Shown here piece by piece: positions 28,259 to 41,328 of a stretch of 64,000 nt of DNA. This DNA comes from Unio delphinus (taxonomy: Eukaryota; Mollusca; Bivalvia; Unionida; Unionidae). The position numbers were made by a program, and so were the translations under genes. How positions within the stretch are numbered: the stretch's first letter is position 1; every line of letters starts with the position of its first letter. The notes below the pieces were generated by a model that did not search any database, had not been told where the DNA came from, and saw only the letters and a list, made by a program, of their open reading frames with translations. The stretch spans positions 186,001 through 250,000 of the forward strand of contig JAQISU010000164.1 in assembly GCA_029339505.1 (NCBI GenBank). Direction: 5' to 3'.

Positions 28259-28842
28259 CTTCATTAAATGACCTGCTGAATATCCTCTGTTAATTTAAAT
28301 AAAGTATTTTGAGTTTCGTAGAAAATTATAAATAATGCATGAAGGTATCGCTAAAATGTCTCAGAAAATGAACATCACAAACAAAAAATAGTTGCTATGA
28401 AAGTCCAAAACGGATTTGGAACTTAAAACATTTTTACCAGATTCTGTCAAATCGTTGAGTGCCCAAAGACAGCTGCTATTATGTATATGGTGCATCGCGA
28501 AAATATAGCCTTATATGATCATATTGCACTAAAGGTAGGCTGGTTCATTAGTTGTTAGACATGAATGTTCGTATTCAGTTATAAGAGAAGGATAATCACT
28601 TAGAGGTTGCCACAGTTACCTATGCTGTTGAAATCCCCGGATTTAGATTGTGCAAGAATTGATGAGATTCAAACACGTGTATTGTGAAGCACTATGTGCT
28701 GTTAACAGCTGCAATACATCATCGCAAACAATGTGCCTCGCTCTGGATTGGATCAGTCATTTCCACCCAGAGGGGTGACTAATCATCATCTTAAGTGTCT
28801 AGATAAATTAATATCCGAATAATATTTCAATATATATTCCAG

Positions 28843-29040
28843 AGAACATTGCACTCAATGGACGAGCTGAACAGAGAAACACAACAAAGGAACGTAACGC
28901 TAGTCTAGTAGTTGATGGTAAGGACAACACATACGGCCATTCAGAATGGAGAGGCACAGGCCAGCAACACGTGACATGGTGGCTTGTTGAAATTAGCCAG
29001 AAAGAATCCATCAGAAAAATTGATATTCGATTTAAAGCAG
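28843..29040 (+). CDS. Exon for first half of a discoidin/F-type-lectin-like domain
   Basis: Acceptor TATTCCAG, donor GTAACG, phase 1 at both ends, 66 residues. The pattern NIALNGRAEQ, SLVVDGKDN, TWWLVEISQ and IRKIDIRF is the start of the galactose-binding-like fold of F5/8 type C and F-type lectin domains: an ALN strand, an AVDG loop, then WW-V-DL and a V-I-strand. The domain continues in frame in the exon at 32645 (Asp split over the junction). It likely binds sugars or membranes on the cell surface. The usual Cys-His-Thr sugar-binding residues after AVDG are not obvious, so ligand binding is uncertain. Confidence 0.75.
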
Positions 29041-29839
29041 GTAACGTTGAATGTATATTCGAAGAGTAAGTCATGTCCTTTCAAATATTGGTTTTATATA
29101 TCCTACACCGGTATAAGCTCTTTTATTTGATGAACAAAGAAATAAATGCCGTACTTGTTATAGCTTTGTAGATTTCAAATCATGATTAAATTGTATACTT
29201 TTAATGTTTTATGGAAAACCCACTTGCTTTTTTTTTGTTTTCTCCTTCATATTCTTTCTCCCGCTCGTGAAAACAACATTCTATAATTTCTTCTTGACGA
29301 CTTTAAACGATGGTAAGATAAGTTTTCTTCTCGGACTTTTAAAGGAAACTTCCTTTTTATTTGTATTCCTATCGCTATATAAAATGAACAGGCAACATGA
29401 ACGAATTTGTTCTCTCAGGCCCTTCCTCAGTACCATTCCCCTATCATGAGCAATAGGTTTATAATGTGTAAAGGGTGTTGACCTTCTGTTATACAATTTA
29501 TGTAATCAATGAAAAGGTGCCACAATGAACGCCTGAATATGAAACGCATATTACGAAAGGGTACCTTCAAGTAGTAACAACTTTTTTTGTCCATATCAAT
29601 CATAAAAATGACTGAATTTGCATGAACTACTGCTATTCGATATTCTCTATCACCCAAAGCGTATCGAATAAACGGTACACTTATTTAAGGAAATACTCAT
29701 GAGTACTGTGACGTGTGGCTTGTTATGACGCCTGTGTGGTAGGTGTGTTATTATGGTTAAGGTGGGGTGCTACCAATATTTGTTTAAAATTATTATCGAA
29801 GTCCCATACGAGCTCGATTTTGTAGGCAGTGAATTTAAT

Positions 29840-29842
<3 letters not shown>

Positions 29843-29898
<56 letters not shown>
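29843..29898. repeat. (GA)n microsatellite
   Basis: Pure GA run in the intron. 29041-31200 shows no other gene I can support. Confidence 0.95.
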
Positions 29899-29900
<2 letters not shown>

Positions 29901-31210
29901 TCTCTGACACCTAATTAGCAATGCCGACAGCTAATTTATAAAGTACACAAAAGGTGAAATTCAAACGAATAACAATTTAATACAATTAAATAGTCAAATG
30001 ATAATAATTCCTCCTTCACTCTTCTTCCTCTCGACCAAGTAATAGCCTATTGCATCGTTTGATTTTTAGTGTGAGATAGGTTTTCCACCTGTCCTTGTTT
30101 TCCACTCATAAAGCATCTCTCTTATCACGCCAAATTCTTCTCTCACTCCGTCTTCCCTCGTAATACATTCTTATCCTTGACTGCTCCTTCTCCAATTTCT
30201 CCTTCTCGAAACCTCTTACGACTAGCCTTCGATTCACAATCGACTTCTCCAATAGTAATTATTTCGTCACCCTCCAAGAGACTCGAGACTAAACTATACC
30301 GGAAGTTTGTCCCCTAAAAGTTTCCTTTACGAAGCTTTGTCGTTCTTGGAATTTCCCGAGTTTCCCTGCCAAATTACGTGTGGCTTTCCCAGAGTATTGC
30401 TGTATAACCTTCCAGCACTATGTTTGCGCAATTACTAAGTTCATTGCTCGAAAATACAAAATTAAATTCGGATTGAAATAGTAGCCACACCCTCTCTCAA
30501 TTCAATATCGATTCTACCCTATTCTATTCAACTTAGCAAATAATCCCCCCCCCCCTCAATATTTTGCGATTTAGGTCGATTATAAAGGTCATTTATTCTT
30601 GAACAAAGCTTTCCACGTGCGACTTTTTCACACACAACAAAGCTGTTTTCGTGCCTTTACGAAAAGGATCCGCTATAGAGACGGTGTCTAACATATACAC
30701 ATGGCTTCTAACAATTTCTTTGTTCCCCTGTCTTACGCAATCGCGGGCTGGGCAACGTGACAATTACACATCAAAAAGAGGTCGTTTAAGTAGCTGTTTT
30801 AACTGTCATCACAATCATAGGCATGCTTGAAAACTACACAGAAATCAGCTATTGAACAGTGTCGATTGCAAATCGAACTTAAGTGATAAATCGAAATGTG
30901 GGTGCATTGTCTGTTTCTGAATTCAACCGTAAGCTTGCCAAGACAAACAATTACACGTTTGAAAGCAGAAATAAACGAAAATAGAAACCAGCATCATTTC
31001 GTGCAAATCCACTAACAATACATTTCTGTCGTTTAAAGATGTTACGCTCAGTGGTATGCTGGACCGTTCTGGCTTGTTTCTACAGTAACTCACTCCAGCA
31101 ATGTTCACTGTGTTAATCCGCGCATAATACATAACATTTTAACAAAACTTAAAATATCTGCATTTTGATATGGAAAACAGCCAACAATTTGACACAATGC
31201 ACAATATAAA

Positions 31211-31377
<167 letters not shown>

Positions 31378-32046
31378 CAGACATACATACATTTAAAAGT
31401 AGCTGTCATCAAGTATTGGGAAAAGTCTTAACTTCTTTTTATTGATTCAGTTATGCATCCACTAAACGAATTTAATGCAATTGCGAAACACGTCTATTCA
31501 AATCGGAAGCTTTTTTTATTTTAAGACCAGAGAGTCGTAACATTGTTCTCTCGAATCTGTCGGATGCTACCGATCTGTGATGTTTCTATAGTACCCCAGC
31601 TACAACAAAATGTTTATGGTATTGATCTTCATGTGTTAGCTAAAATACAAAATCTTTTTATTTTCGTTGAAAACATTCAATAATTTGACAAAATAACCAT
31701 TCTAGAGCATTTTTTTTGTAGAATTTTGTAAATGGTCCATGTCCTATATTTAATGAAGATTTCGGAACTTCAGGTTTTTTTTTATATAGTAATGCGGCCG
31801 TTAATCGCACTGGTACATAAAAGAGCAAACAAAACAGTGCAGATCAAAGGTTATTGCATAAAATGTATAATTAATGGATAATCTACGAAGTTTATTGGCA
31901 GATAAAAGGATATATTTAACTCGTCAAATAGAAATAGAGTGACAATACAATGTTTTTCACTTGACGAGTGTAATATTTCCTTATATCTACTAAAAACACG
32001 TAGATTTCTTTTATTTATTACTCGAATATTGTTTTAAAAATATTAA

Positions 32047-32048
<2 letters not shown>

Positions 32049-32077
<29 letters not shown>

Positions 32078-32130
32078 TGTATGTATGTATGTATGTATGT
32101 ATGTATGTATGTATGTATGTATGTATGCAT
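32049..32130. repeat. (ATGT)n microsatellite
   Basis: About 20 ATGT units just upstream of a SINE. Confidence 0.95.
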
Positions 32131-32195
32131 ACATGTATGTACACACATTTTGTTGTGTGTTCACATTTTGAAATTTTCATAAAGCACACGTTTAT

Positions 32196-32335
32196 AGAGA
32201 GCCGCGGTAGGTCAGTTAACAGAACGTATGTCTCGTAATGCAGGAGTCACTGGTTCGGTACCCACCCAGACCTGTCTGAGTCGGCTGCCTAGGTGTATCC
32301 TGGAGAAAGACACTTAGCTCTCATTTTTTTCGGCG
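32196..32335 (+). mobile_element. tRNA-derived SINE
   Basis: A-box-like GGTAGGTCAGTTAAC and B-box-like ACTGGTTCGGTACCC at polymerase III promoter spacing. A tail of CCTGGAGAAAGACACTTAGC and a T-run follow. The head resembles a tRNA but has no acceptor-stem pairing that I can close, so it is a SINE, not a tRNA gene. Confidence 0.65.
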
Positions 32336-32644
32336 ATTAAGTTCCGTTACAACAACAGCATGCAGGTTTGTTTTTGTACTACATCCATAGTTAAAATAAA
32401 TTTAGACCAACAAATTGTTCTCCACCTTTTTTTGACTGGCGGCTGTCAGTCACAAAATAAAAAGGTTGAGAACAGTTTGTAGGAATGGTATAAATTTACA
32501 GATCATGCAGAATCCGTTCAGATAAAGAAATATACATAAGTATATGTTCATGTACGTTTGCAGCACTGCGTAAATAGATGAATATGAACGTGGTACATGA
32601 AAATAATTACAATGTTTACAAAATTTCGTTTCTTTTCTTTGAAG

Positions 32645-32923
32645 ATTCTGAAGACCGTAAGAAGATACCTGGCTTCTCATTGTACATATCTGATTTTAAA
32701 CCATACGGCGATGAATATAGAGGAAACCACTGCTACACTTATACTACTATTGACCCGTCAGTGAACCCGGAAAATACATTCTCATTCAGAAATTGCACAC
32801 GTCATGGACAATTTGTGATTCTGTACAATAAAAGAAACCATAAAATGTCAGAAAGTGACAAGAAGATGTATTCCAATTACCCACATTTACGGCTGAATGA
32901 AGTTGAAGTTTATGTCGATAAAG
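32645..32923 (+). CDS. Exon for second half of the discoidin/F-type-lectin-like domain
   Basis: Acceptor TTTCTTTGAAG, donor GTGCGT, phase 1 at both ends, 93 residues. It holds PGFSLYISDF, a cysteine pair in the loops (HCYTY and RNCTRHGQFV) and the terminal strand LRLNEVEVYV. That end is the hallmark of F-type-lectin and related domains, whose last strand reads L-x-L-x-EVEVY. It completes the domain begun at 28843 and joins in frame to the EGF exon at 34092 (Glu split over the junction). Confidence 0.75.
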
Positions 32924-34091
32924 GTGCGTAGCATCTATTATGATGTATATATTAGGCATATATGCTACGTAATGTGTATAGAAATTAAATTCGTTTTTCT
33001 ATCAATACGTTAAAGAAAAAATATTATACTTTTTTCACGTTTTCGTTTTATGACAACAAATACGATAAATGACGACAAAATTAATCCCTGGGTGCGAAAA
33101 GACAAAATGTGGATCAAAATATTCTTAGATTATAAGCATGACATGAGTGAATTTCACTGACAAAAAAGAATCTTCCAATCCCACCCTACACCCCCAATAC
33201 CTTTTTTTTAGGTCATTCATCTTCACATAAAAATCTATACTTCTTTTTAAAACATTTTCTTTTCAGACCAATGCATTACTTCCTTTCTACTTACAATAGG
33301 GAGATAATAGTTTACTGCGCCAATTCTGTCAAATTATTGTGTAATAGTATTATTCAGTCGATAGTATCAATCGGAATGGATTTTTTAGAACATACCTGAC
33401 ACACAATAAATGGAGAATACGGTGCCGCAGTTGTGGCGCAAAAATATGTTTTGTCTTATCATGAGAAACAACAACAAGCATACTGTCAAATATGTATACA
33501 AAAAACAAGAGCTCACCATCACAGCACACACATACCCACACGCTTAGAATTCTTTCTTATCGACTTCATCCCCTCCGGATAGCATCGTATACACATACAC
33601 ACGCAGACCTAGCTACATTCTGCATAAATTAATTGTTTTGGATCTTTTCATGCCACTTTCGACAATATATCCTTCTGCTTTCAATGACTAAGAAAGATTA
33701 ATTAAATTACCATGCACGCGAAAAAGCATAGAAAGGTGACTTCAGATAATCCTCGCGTTTGTCTCATTGAAATAAGTTGGTATTTAAACAAAATGGCGTG
33801 TGTTCAACAGTTTTTTTTTTTTTTATAAAAAAACATATTAAACTTGGTTGAATAGAATTAGTGTATAGAAACAAAATGTGGTGTGTTAAACAATAAACGG
33901 AAATATCTCCTTCCGATTTTGACTGACGATGAATGCTTAAAGTGGACATCATTTGAGATCTAATCGGTATGAAGTATGAAATTTAGAAAGAAGGAAATAC
34001 ATTGCATTACCCTTAGCTTTAGAGTACATTGTCAAGTAGGATCACTTATTACTATCATTTCATAAAACGGTTGCTTGAATTATATAATCAG

Positions 34092-34331
34092 AATGTTCGG
34101 CTGGGACCTATGGCCAGGATTGTGATCAGATATGTGGTCACTGTCAAGGAGAAGTCTGTAATAGGAGTGACGGAAGGTGCCAGTGCCAGGAGGGATGGAA
34201 GGGAGACACTTGCAATAGTGCCAAGGTCACCACGGCGATGACAGTGTCAGCAGGAACTGAAGCGGCGGTGACTACGGCATCTACTGAGGCGTCAGTAGCT
34301 AAGGTTTCCATGGAAAATAATTCAAAACAAG
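34092..34331 (+). CDS. EGF-like exon plus Ser/Thr-rich stalk
   Basis: Acceptor ATATAATCAG, donor GTATTC, phase 1 at both ends, 80 residues. CSAGTYGQDCDQICGHCQ and CQCQEGWKGDTC form an eight-Cys EGF/laminin-type module. About 35 Thr/Ala/Ser-rich residues follow (VTTAMTVSAGTEAAVTTAS) that look like an O-glycosylated stalk. I could not find the next exon, expected to carry a transmembrane segment, in this window. In molluscs, ectodomains of this kind occur on secreted proteins and on receptor-type phosphatases; the sequence does not decide which this is. Confidence 0.7.
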
Positions 34332-34526
34332 GTATTCTTCTGTTCAGCTCGCTTGCACTAACTGCACGAGAACTTTTGCTATACCTCACCTCCGCTGTTG
34401 TAGCTCTTAACAAATGTGCATGCTTGTCTTTAGGTTAGCTTTTATTAAAAAAAAAATAATAACAATGACAATGACTTTACTTATAGCAGGTGATACAATA
34501 AGCTTAAGAACTTTCTTGAGGGGTAT

Positions 34527-34549
34527 ATATATATATATATATATATATA
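34527..34549. repeat. (TA)n microsatellite
   Basis: Short AT run. No coding exon recognised from 34332 to 40670. Confidence 0.85.
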
Positions 34550-34804
34550 CCACCATGCCTATACAACTCTATATCCACACTCCTTCCTTTCTTGTCCCAC
34601 ACGGACACTCGTTCATATATATGAAACCACATACTATGCATACAATATGCAATAAAAATACAGGTGTTTTCATTCCTACTTAGAAGCAAATGCTTCATTA
34701 AATATCTGCACCTAATAAAATATACCCATTTTCTCTCTGAATATGTCTAATGTTTACTTATATAAGTACAGATTTCATAGCAATCAGCTAACCTGGATGC
34801 TAAA

Positions 34805-34874
<70 letters not shown>
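34805..34874. repeat. (GT)n-(GA)n compound microsatellite
   Basis: GT run turning into a GA run. Confidence 0.95.
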
Positions 34875-34879
<5 letters not shown>

Positions 34880-34943
34880 TTTTAACGTAGCTTTAACAAC
34901 TTTCCTGTCATATCGATATGATGTCTGCACTGTGGCAGTAATG

Positions 34944-35147
34944 ACTAGCACTGGGGCATCATGCCACAGACACCCAGTCACATTATCCTGACCAGTCCTT
35001 ACATTAACCTCTTAATGCTTAGGGCTAAGCGAGGCAGTTCTTAATACCATATTCATATGATTTTGGTTTGACTCGGCCAGGGTTGGAACTCGAGACTTCC
35101 CGCATCCGAGGCGGATGCTCTAACCACTTAAGTCACCGGAGCGGTCC
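34944..35147 (+). mobile_element. SINE (CATTAACCTCTTAATGC family) with tRNA-like tail
   Basis: Contains CCACAGACACCCAGTCACAT, CATTAACCTCTTAATGCTTA, GTTGGAACTCGAGACTTCCC and GAGGCGGATGCTCTAACCAC. It shares its left half with the inverted copy at 28010-28155 and its right half with 15190-15255, which links those two fragments to one family. Confidence 0.75.
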
Positions 35148-35276
35148 AAGTATTATGTTGAGATTTTAGGAACACTCTTTTTTTGTGGCTATTTACAATT
35201 TGGCATAAGGATACAAGAACACATGTCAAAATTAAAAATCACTAGACCACTCATATTTTTGTATATTGCTATCATG

Positions 35277-35517
35277 TTGTTGTTATTGTTATTGTTGTTG
35301 TTGTTGTAGGGTTTAACGCCATTTTTTTCAGCACACGATAGGCTATACATGACGTCCAGTATTAATGGTGGAGGAAGAACCCGGGAAACCTCCCGGAAAG
35401 AACCACCGACCCACGAAAGCTACTGGCAAGCTTTCTCACATACCCACATTGGCCGAATCTGAGACTCGAACGTAAGAGAGAACGCTTTAAGCAACTCAGA
35501 CTACTTGGGGCCCCTAT
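35277..35517 (+). mobile_element. SINE-like repeat (GGGTTTAACGCC family), copy 2
   Basis: GTT-rich head, GGGTTTAACGCCATTTTTTTC, GGCTATACATGACGTCCAGT, CCACATTGGCCGAATCTGAG and CTTGGGGCCCC match copy 1 at 10928-11165. Copy 2 retains a segment (CCCGGGAAACCTCCCGG) that copy 1 lacks. Confidence 0.75.
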
Positions 35518-35545
35518 CATGTACAGGTTTACACTAGCGTTAAAA

Positions 35546-35665
<120 letters not shown>

Positions 35666-38623
35666 CCTGCTGTACTAGGGAGATTTGTAGATGTTTTAAA
35701 AATAGTTACAATTTGTGGATCAAACAAAATTTGTAATGCTTTCAAAACAATTAAACCATTACTGGCTTATCCAAACTTTGGGGTATTATTTTAACAAATA
35801 TAAGCCATCCTCGTAGGAAACAACTGGCGAAATAAAAAAATGTAATGTTATTGTAATACAATTATATTTGTTTTGCATTTAATAAATAATCGAAGAAAGT
35901 TTCATTGAAATTAAACGTGAAGGTTTGAATATTTGTGTTTACATAACTAACAGGATGTCATATACAAAAGTAAAATAAAAAAAATACACTGGTGCACGGC
36001 AAAAAGTGTGTATTAGTAATACGGAAAGGGCATGACGAATTGTTTGACGGTTGTTTACCAACTATAAGAGTTACGCTGTTCAAATTAATGATTCACTGAA
36101 ATAACATATCTTTGTTGAAATCAATGTACCAAAAAGACACTTCTCCCAGAAGACACGTAATAATTACAGCAGACAAATAGCAGGATCAAGAAGCAAGAAA
36201 ACTATTTTTTTAAAAATAATAATGACTTTCTAAAATGTGAGAGATGTGGATAAAACAATGTATTAGAGCACAAGAGTTAAAATATGTAGCACACATGAAT
36301 ATGTATTGATTGCAAAATCTGACGACACAAAAAACTATTAGTACACTTTTAAAAAAATCGTGATACAGCGAATATGAGGTACACAATATCCTAGCAGGGT
36401 AGCAAACACATCACATAAGAAATTAAAATAAATTGATTCAAAGTACATCTGACCCCCCCCCCCTAAAATATAAAGTGCTCTAAGCGAGTCTATGAGATTA
36501 AGAAAATAAAAAATAATAAGGGGCTTTTTAAAAAAATCAATAAATGTTGACGTAATCATTTTTACGAAGTTCGGTCATGTAAACTGTATGTGTGCGAAGC
36601 AAGATCAGTTTTGAAATATCAAAAATCTAAAGAAAGTTATAAAGGAAAGGCTAGCCAGAGAAAGCAGAATAGAAAATACCTGATTTGTAAAGAGAAAAAC
36701 CAACGGATTTCAATGTGTTATTACTTTGTAGGAGTGTGGATGTACATAACTTGTTGTAGTATTTCCTTCTGGCGTTTAACATAACAAATTAATCTAGATT
36801 AAATAGCTAGTTAATGTTTACATGTTTCATATTGCTTTCAGATAAGAAGGTTACTGAGTCATTGTGGAATACATCTACCTTGTGAAGATCAAACCAACAA
36901 TTACATAATATAAAATAATGTTTTTCTTTATTCCACTAGATCATGGTTTGTGATATATAATATAAAAGACACAAATGTAACAAACGATGACTCGTAGCCA
37001 AAAAAATATTTTTTATTTTATGGAGAAACGTTAGGATTGGAAAAAGAACTTCGTGCATTTGGTTGATGCTACTGGAAAGCGAAATCACTAGACATTTATT
37101 TTAATTAGAACGTTATTGGAAATGAAGCCACTGGATGGACTTAGTTCGATAACGTAGCAAAGGGTTCAAAACTAGATTCAAAGTAGATGGTTGTATTTAT
37201 TCCGCATCTTAGTTCATATTTACTGAACAGAACACTTATAAATTCTGTCTGTTTTGAGACAGAAAATGCAAAACATATTCAAGAACCAAATACTAGGTCA
37301 ATTTCACGTTTTCATTAATTTAATTGACATAGCCATAAACTAGTGACGCGCGCTTTATTTTTGCCAAAGCCAGTTACGTAACATTGTTCACAGGTAAGTG
37401 AGGGAATTCTTTGTTTGGAACGAGTGAACATCAAAGAGGGTCGTAACCATCCTAGACAGACGGTTGGGAGGGGCGGTGTCTGATCATTATGAATCGACAT
37501 TCAATCGGAATTGAGCAAGGCGTGTCAAACATTAGAACCTCAAGTTTAAATATATTATCTGGAGAACTAAAGAAGTCAGTATGCCCGAATCGTTTTGCGG
37601 GAAATTAGAAAATAAGCTATTCCGTCGCTATTCGATATTGGCGGGATTGTTTTTTCCGGGAATAACCAGGAGCTTTAATACAGGTTAGTTATTATTTACT
37701 CGATTGTTGTAAAATGTTACTGAAAAGTAAGTGTACTTTAATTATTTCAGTATGTATACTTTAGTATGTAGAATTACCATTTGTAGTCCGATTCATTCGT
37801 AGTGTTTGATATACATGCATATTTTGAGATATGAGCAATGTGATGTAAAGAATTAATATTGTAATTCGCTATTGGGTTAATTTGTTGTAACCTCGTGCAT
37901 TTATTCATTTAATATTATAGATTTGCAAATGTTGATTTGAATTATAAACGTTGTATAATGGTTGCGGTCCGCATCATTAGTATAAGAATTTTCCTATTTG
38001 TGTATACTTTGTTGGAGTATCATGTGTAAGGATATATCAGCGCATGGATAGGTGCATATCTGCGTTCAATTGTAGAAGTACAATGTTCAGAAATGCGTCT
38101 GATTATATGATATTGTTTTGTATAATAAGATTGAGGACACTTAGCAGGGAGAATGTGTATTTCGATGGGCACGAATGCGTGCCCAGAAACGGTAATGGCC
38201 TATCTGATGATAGTTGGGTCTTCTGTATTAATTTAATAAATTGGGAGCACCCCACCCCAAACTGAATAAGCACCAATCTTCACAGTCAACAAGGGTTTAC
38301 AAAAATATATAAACGCTTCAAAAGTAAACTTAGACAATGCTTCTGGTGGTGACACCGCTAACTTTATTCCCGAGACATGGTGATGAAAATGAAAGGTATC
38401 GAAGGATACAACAACAGTTTAAAGAAATCCAAATATTCGTATAAACTTGGTGTAACATGACGAAACCGGGTGAGATTGGATCCGCCAAAGATAAATAACA
38501 CACCAATGATAAATGAGATGTGCTTTTAAAACATATTTTGTTAATGATAATTTAATCTTTGACACTCTAGCTACAACAAACTGTGTCTCACAAACTGATC
38601 AAAACAACTCAATCAGCACACAC

Positions 38624-38626
<3 letters not shown>

Positions 38627-38704
<78 letters not shown>
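38627..38704. repeat. (TA)n microsatellite
   Basis: Pure AT run. 38705-40670 shows no gene I can support. Confidence 0.95.
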
Positions 38705-38706
<2 letters not shown>

Positions 38707-40678
38707 TCAGCCAAGATAGACAAACATTATTTTAAACTACAACAAACATTTTAGAGAGGGGCTTCGGCGCACGTGATGGCTGTTTCACCTTTGTTCGTTT
38801 ACAAACGGAAACGTTTTTGCCTCTGACATCGCAGCGCAGACGAAATCCGATGGTCTGCATGAGAAAGGGGTTTATTTTACCAAAACATTTGATAGCAGAA
38901 ATGGTAAACTTTCGATATCTTTGAAACAATTGAGTTTATTGAGGAGTAGTACAATATTTCCAATGAACAAATAAAAAGCATTATACATAAATGAGAAGAA
39001 CTAAGAAAAACTCATTTAATATCTACTTTTGTCAACCTCAAAATATGCACAAATAAATTCAAAGAGGAAATATACCCAAAAGGTAACATTCAAGAAAGTA
39101 TGAATATCGAATGCATCAAACGGAGATAAAATGTTTTGAGCATTTCGAATCAGAATTAGACAATTATGACCAGCTACAATGCTAAATTGTTAGGATTTAA
39201 TAGGCAGACAGCTATATGGGGATATACTTAATCTGATATAGTTTATTCTTTAAATCTACAACAGTTTATATATTATTTATCTTGATCAAATATATGACAC
39301 AATAAAAAATATTTTAGTCTAAATGGTATGTCCTCAGCAAATCTAACCTCCACAATTTTGTTTGAGATCTTGCATTTTAAAAATATTTTTCACGCTGACC
39401 TTGTTCCTGATAACATCAACGGTCATTACAAGCAGTTTTAAAGACAAGTGGTCTACAGCGCTCGCCTTTACATGTCACTGACATCTCACAACTGCCTTTA
39501 TGGATTCGAGCTTCGGCTAAAAATGTTGTGCAAATACGTGTTATATTCTATTACGTAAGACTTTGAGGTGATTTGGAAAAAAGAGACAAATTTAATAATT
39601 ATAGAAGCAAATTAACGAAAACATACAAATTATTGAGATCCAAATGAATCGTTCACATAGATTCAGAATGCTGTGTGACAATACCGCAGGCCGTAAGAAG
39701 AGTAGATGTACAAAGGTCAATGTCTAATATTAAGCAATATTTACAGCAAATTGGACAGAGGAAAAGCAATAAAATGTAAATTAAACGACAATGAGAAAAA
39801 ATCATTGAAGAGTATAATGTATGCTTTACAATATAACCCAATCAAATTGTTGGTTGATGTTGACCTTCGATGAATCCTGGGAATGTCAACACTCTCCTTC
39901 CTTCGGCACATCTATAAAACACTGTAGGTGAAGGATTTCTGCAATGGGTCTTCTTTCGGTTCATCCTCTTTTACCGTAGCATGTGTTGCATTTGATATCC
40001 CTCAATCTACATTGATCTCAGCGATTCAGCATACTGGTTTGAAACGGTTTAAATCTTCTCCCAATAGCTATCCATAATCTATCTCACCCATGACTTCTTC
40101 ATCTCGTACCGTCCTTTTCACTGTACAAATAACTTATTCTAACTGATAGAAGCAATATGAACCTATCATATCCCTTTTTCCGAACATTTGAATTGTCGTC
40201 CTACATTCCTAACACGTCGCCTTTTATCTACCTGACCTCGTGAATCTGTAACGCGCCAACCGGTATGTATTTTGAAAATTTTAACTCATGTTTAGAACGT
40301 ATTGAATAGTTGATTTCAGTTGATCGTCTGCAACATCACCCGACCACAACTCGCGTAGGATACACATAGAAAACGATCATAACTATTATACAACAAATCA
40401 AATCGTGAAAATCCATCAGCTTTCCGTTGCTATTTCCCGATACGAGAATATATTCGCCTTCAGATACCGCTCAATCTTGTAGCTTCTCCGCCTACATACG
40501 GCACAATTTTTTCCCCCAACAATAACAATGTCTAGCGAACCGTTTTAAGTTGGTTAGTATAGCTGTGAAGTGAACTGTCCAATTTGCCAAACATCTACTG
40601 ACTCCGAAGTAAACTGTGGTCCACAATATTTTAAAAACTCTTTCAGAACCCACAACCGCTAAACATATCTAATGGTAC

Positions 40679-40868
40679 CAGAGGCGTAGCGATGATATTT
40701 TGCGCCCGGGGACGAACTATAAAATTGGCGCCCCAGCGATCTTGTGACCGATTTATTACCCTTGTTTACTTATTATAATGTAACGTTGTAAGCCTCATTT
40801 TGGCGCCCCTGTACCTTGGCGCCCGAGGATATATGTACCCCCTCCCCCACCCCCTAGCTACGCCTCTG
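40679..40868. mobile_element. hAT-type MITE
   Basis: 190-bp element with 12-bp perfect terminal inverted repeats (CAGAGGCGTAGC / GCTACGCCTCTG) and an 8-bp target duplication AATGGTAC on both sides (40671-40678 and 40869-40876). The 8-bp duplication and CAGxGGCG termini are those of hAT elements. There is no coding capacity. The interior repeats GGCGCCC. Confidence 0.85.
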
Positions 40869-41022
40869 AATGGTACTGCGGTCACGCTCGGTGTTTCCGA
40901 TATTCTGTAAGGCAACATACTTATGATATCTAATAGCGCAATCTACAAGTTTTAGTATATAAACGTTGTTTTCCGGTGGAGAAGGTGTGATCATAATTAT
41001 CCACATCCACTCTCTTAAGTGG

Positions 41023-41311
41023 AGCAGCAGAGAGGGTGAATCCTACAACGTTTTTAGACAAAATTTGATTGAAATCCTAAAACGAGCCTTCCTACGATCT
41101 TATTTTAACCAAAAAAATGCAAACCCTACAACGTTTTGAGACAAAAAATTGATTGAAATCTCCCTGCGAAATCATTTTAACTAAAAAAATGAAAACGATT
41201 TTTTAATTAATTTTGGTCGCAACTTGTTGTCATCCACCCTCTCTGCTGCTAAAGTTTTCATCACTGGGTTAATAATTCTTTTACGATTTTAACCGAATAT
41301 TTGATCAAGTC
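41023..41311 (+). repeat. Polinton left terminal inverted repeat
   Basis: Starts AGCAGCAGAGAGGGTG and is the inverse of 55862-56150. It is built of two diverged copies of an about 85-bp unit (each with CCTACAACGTTTT and TTGATTGAAAT). The terminal motif recurs inverted at 41235-41250, inside the repeat. Confidence 0.95.
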
Positions 41312-41328
41312 TTTAGGACGAAAATCAT

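Noticed and set aside
37581..37683. Possible first exon (ATG to a GTTAGT donor)
   Set aside because: About 34 residues without a clear signal peptide or family; splice sites of this quality occur by chance.
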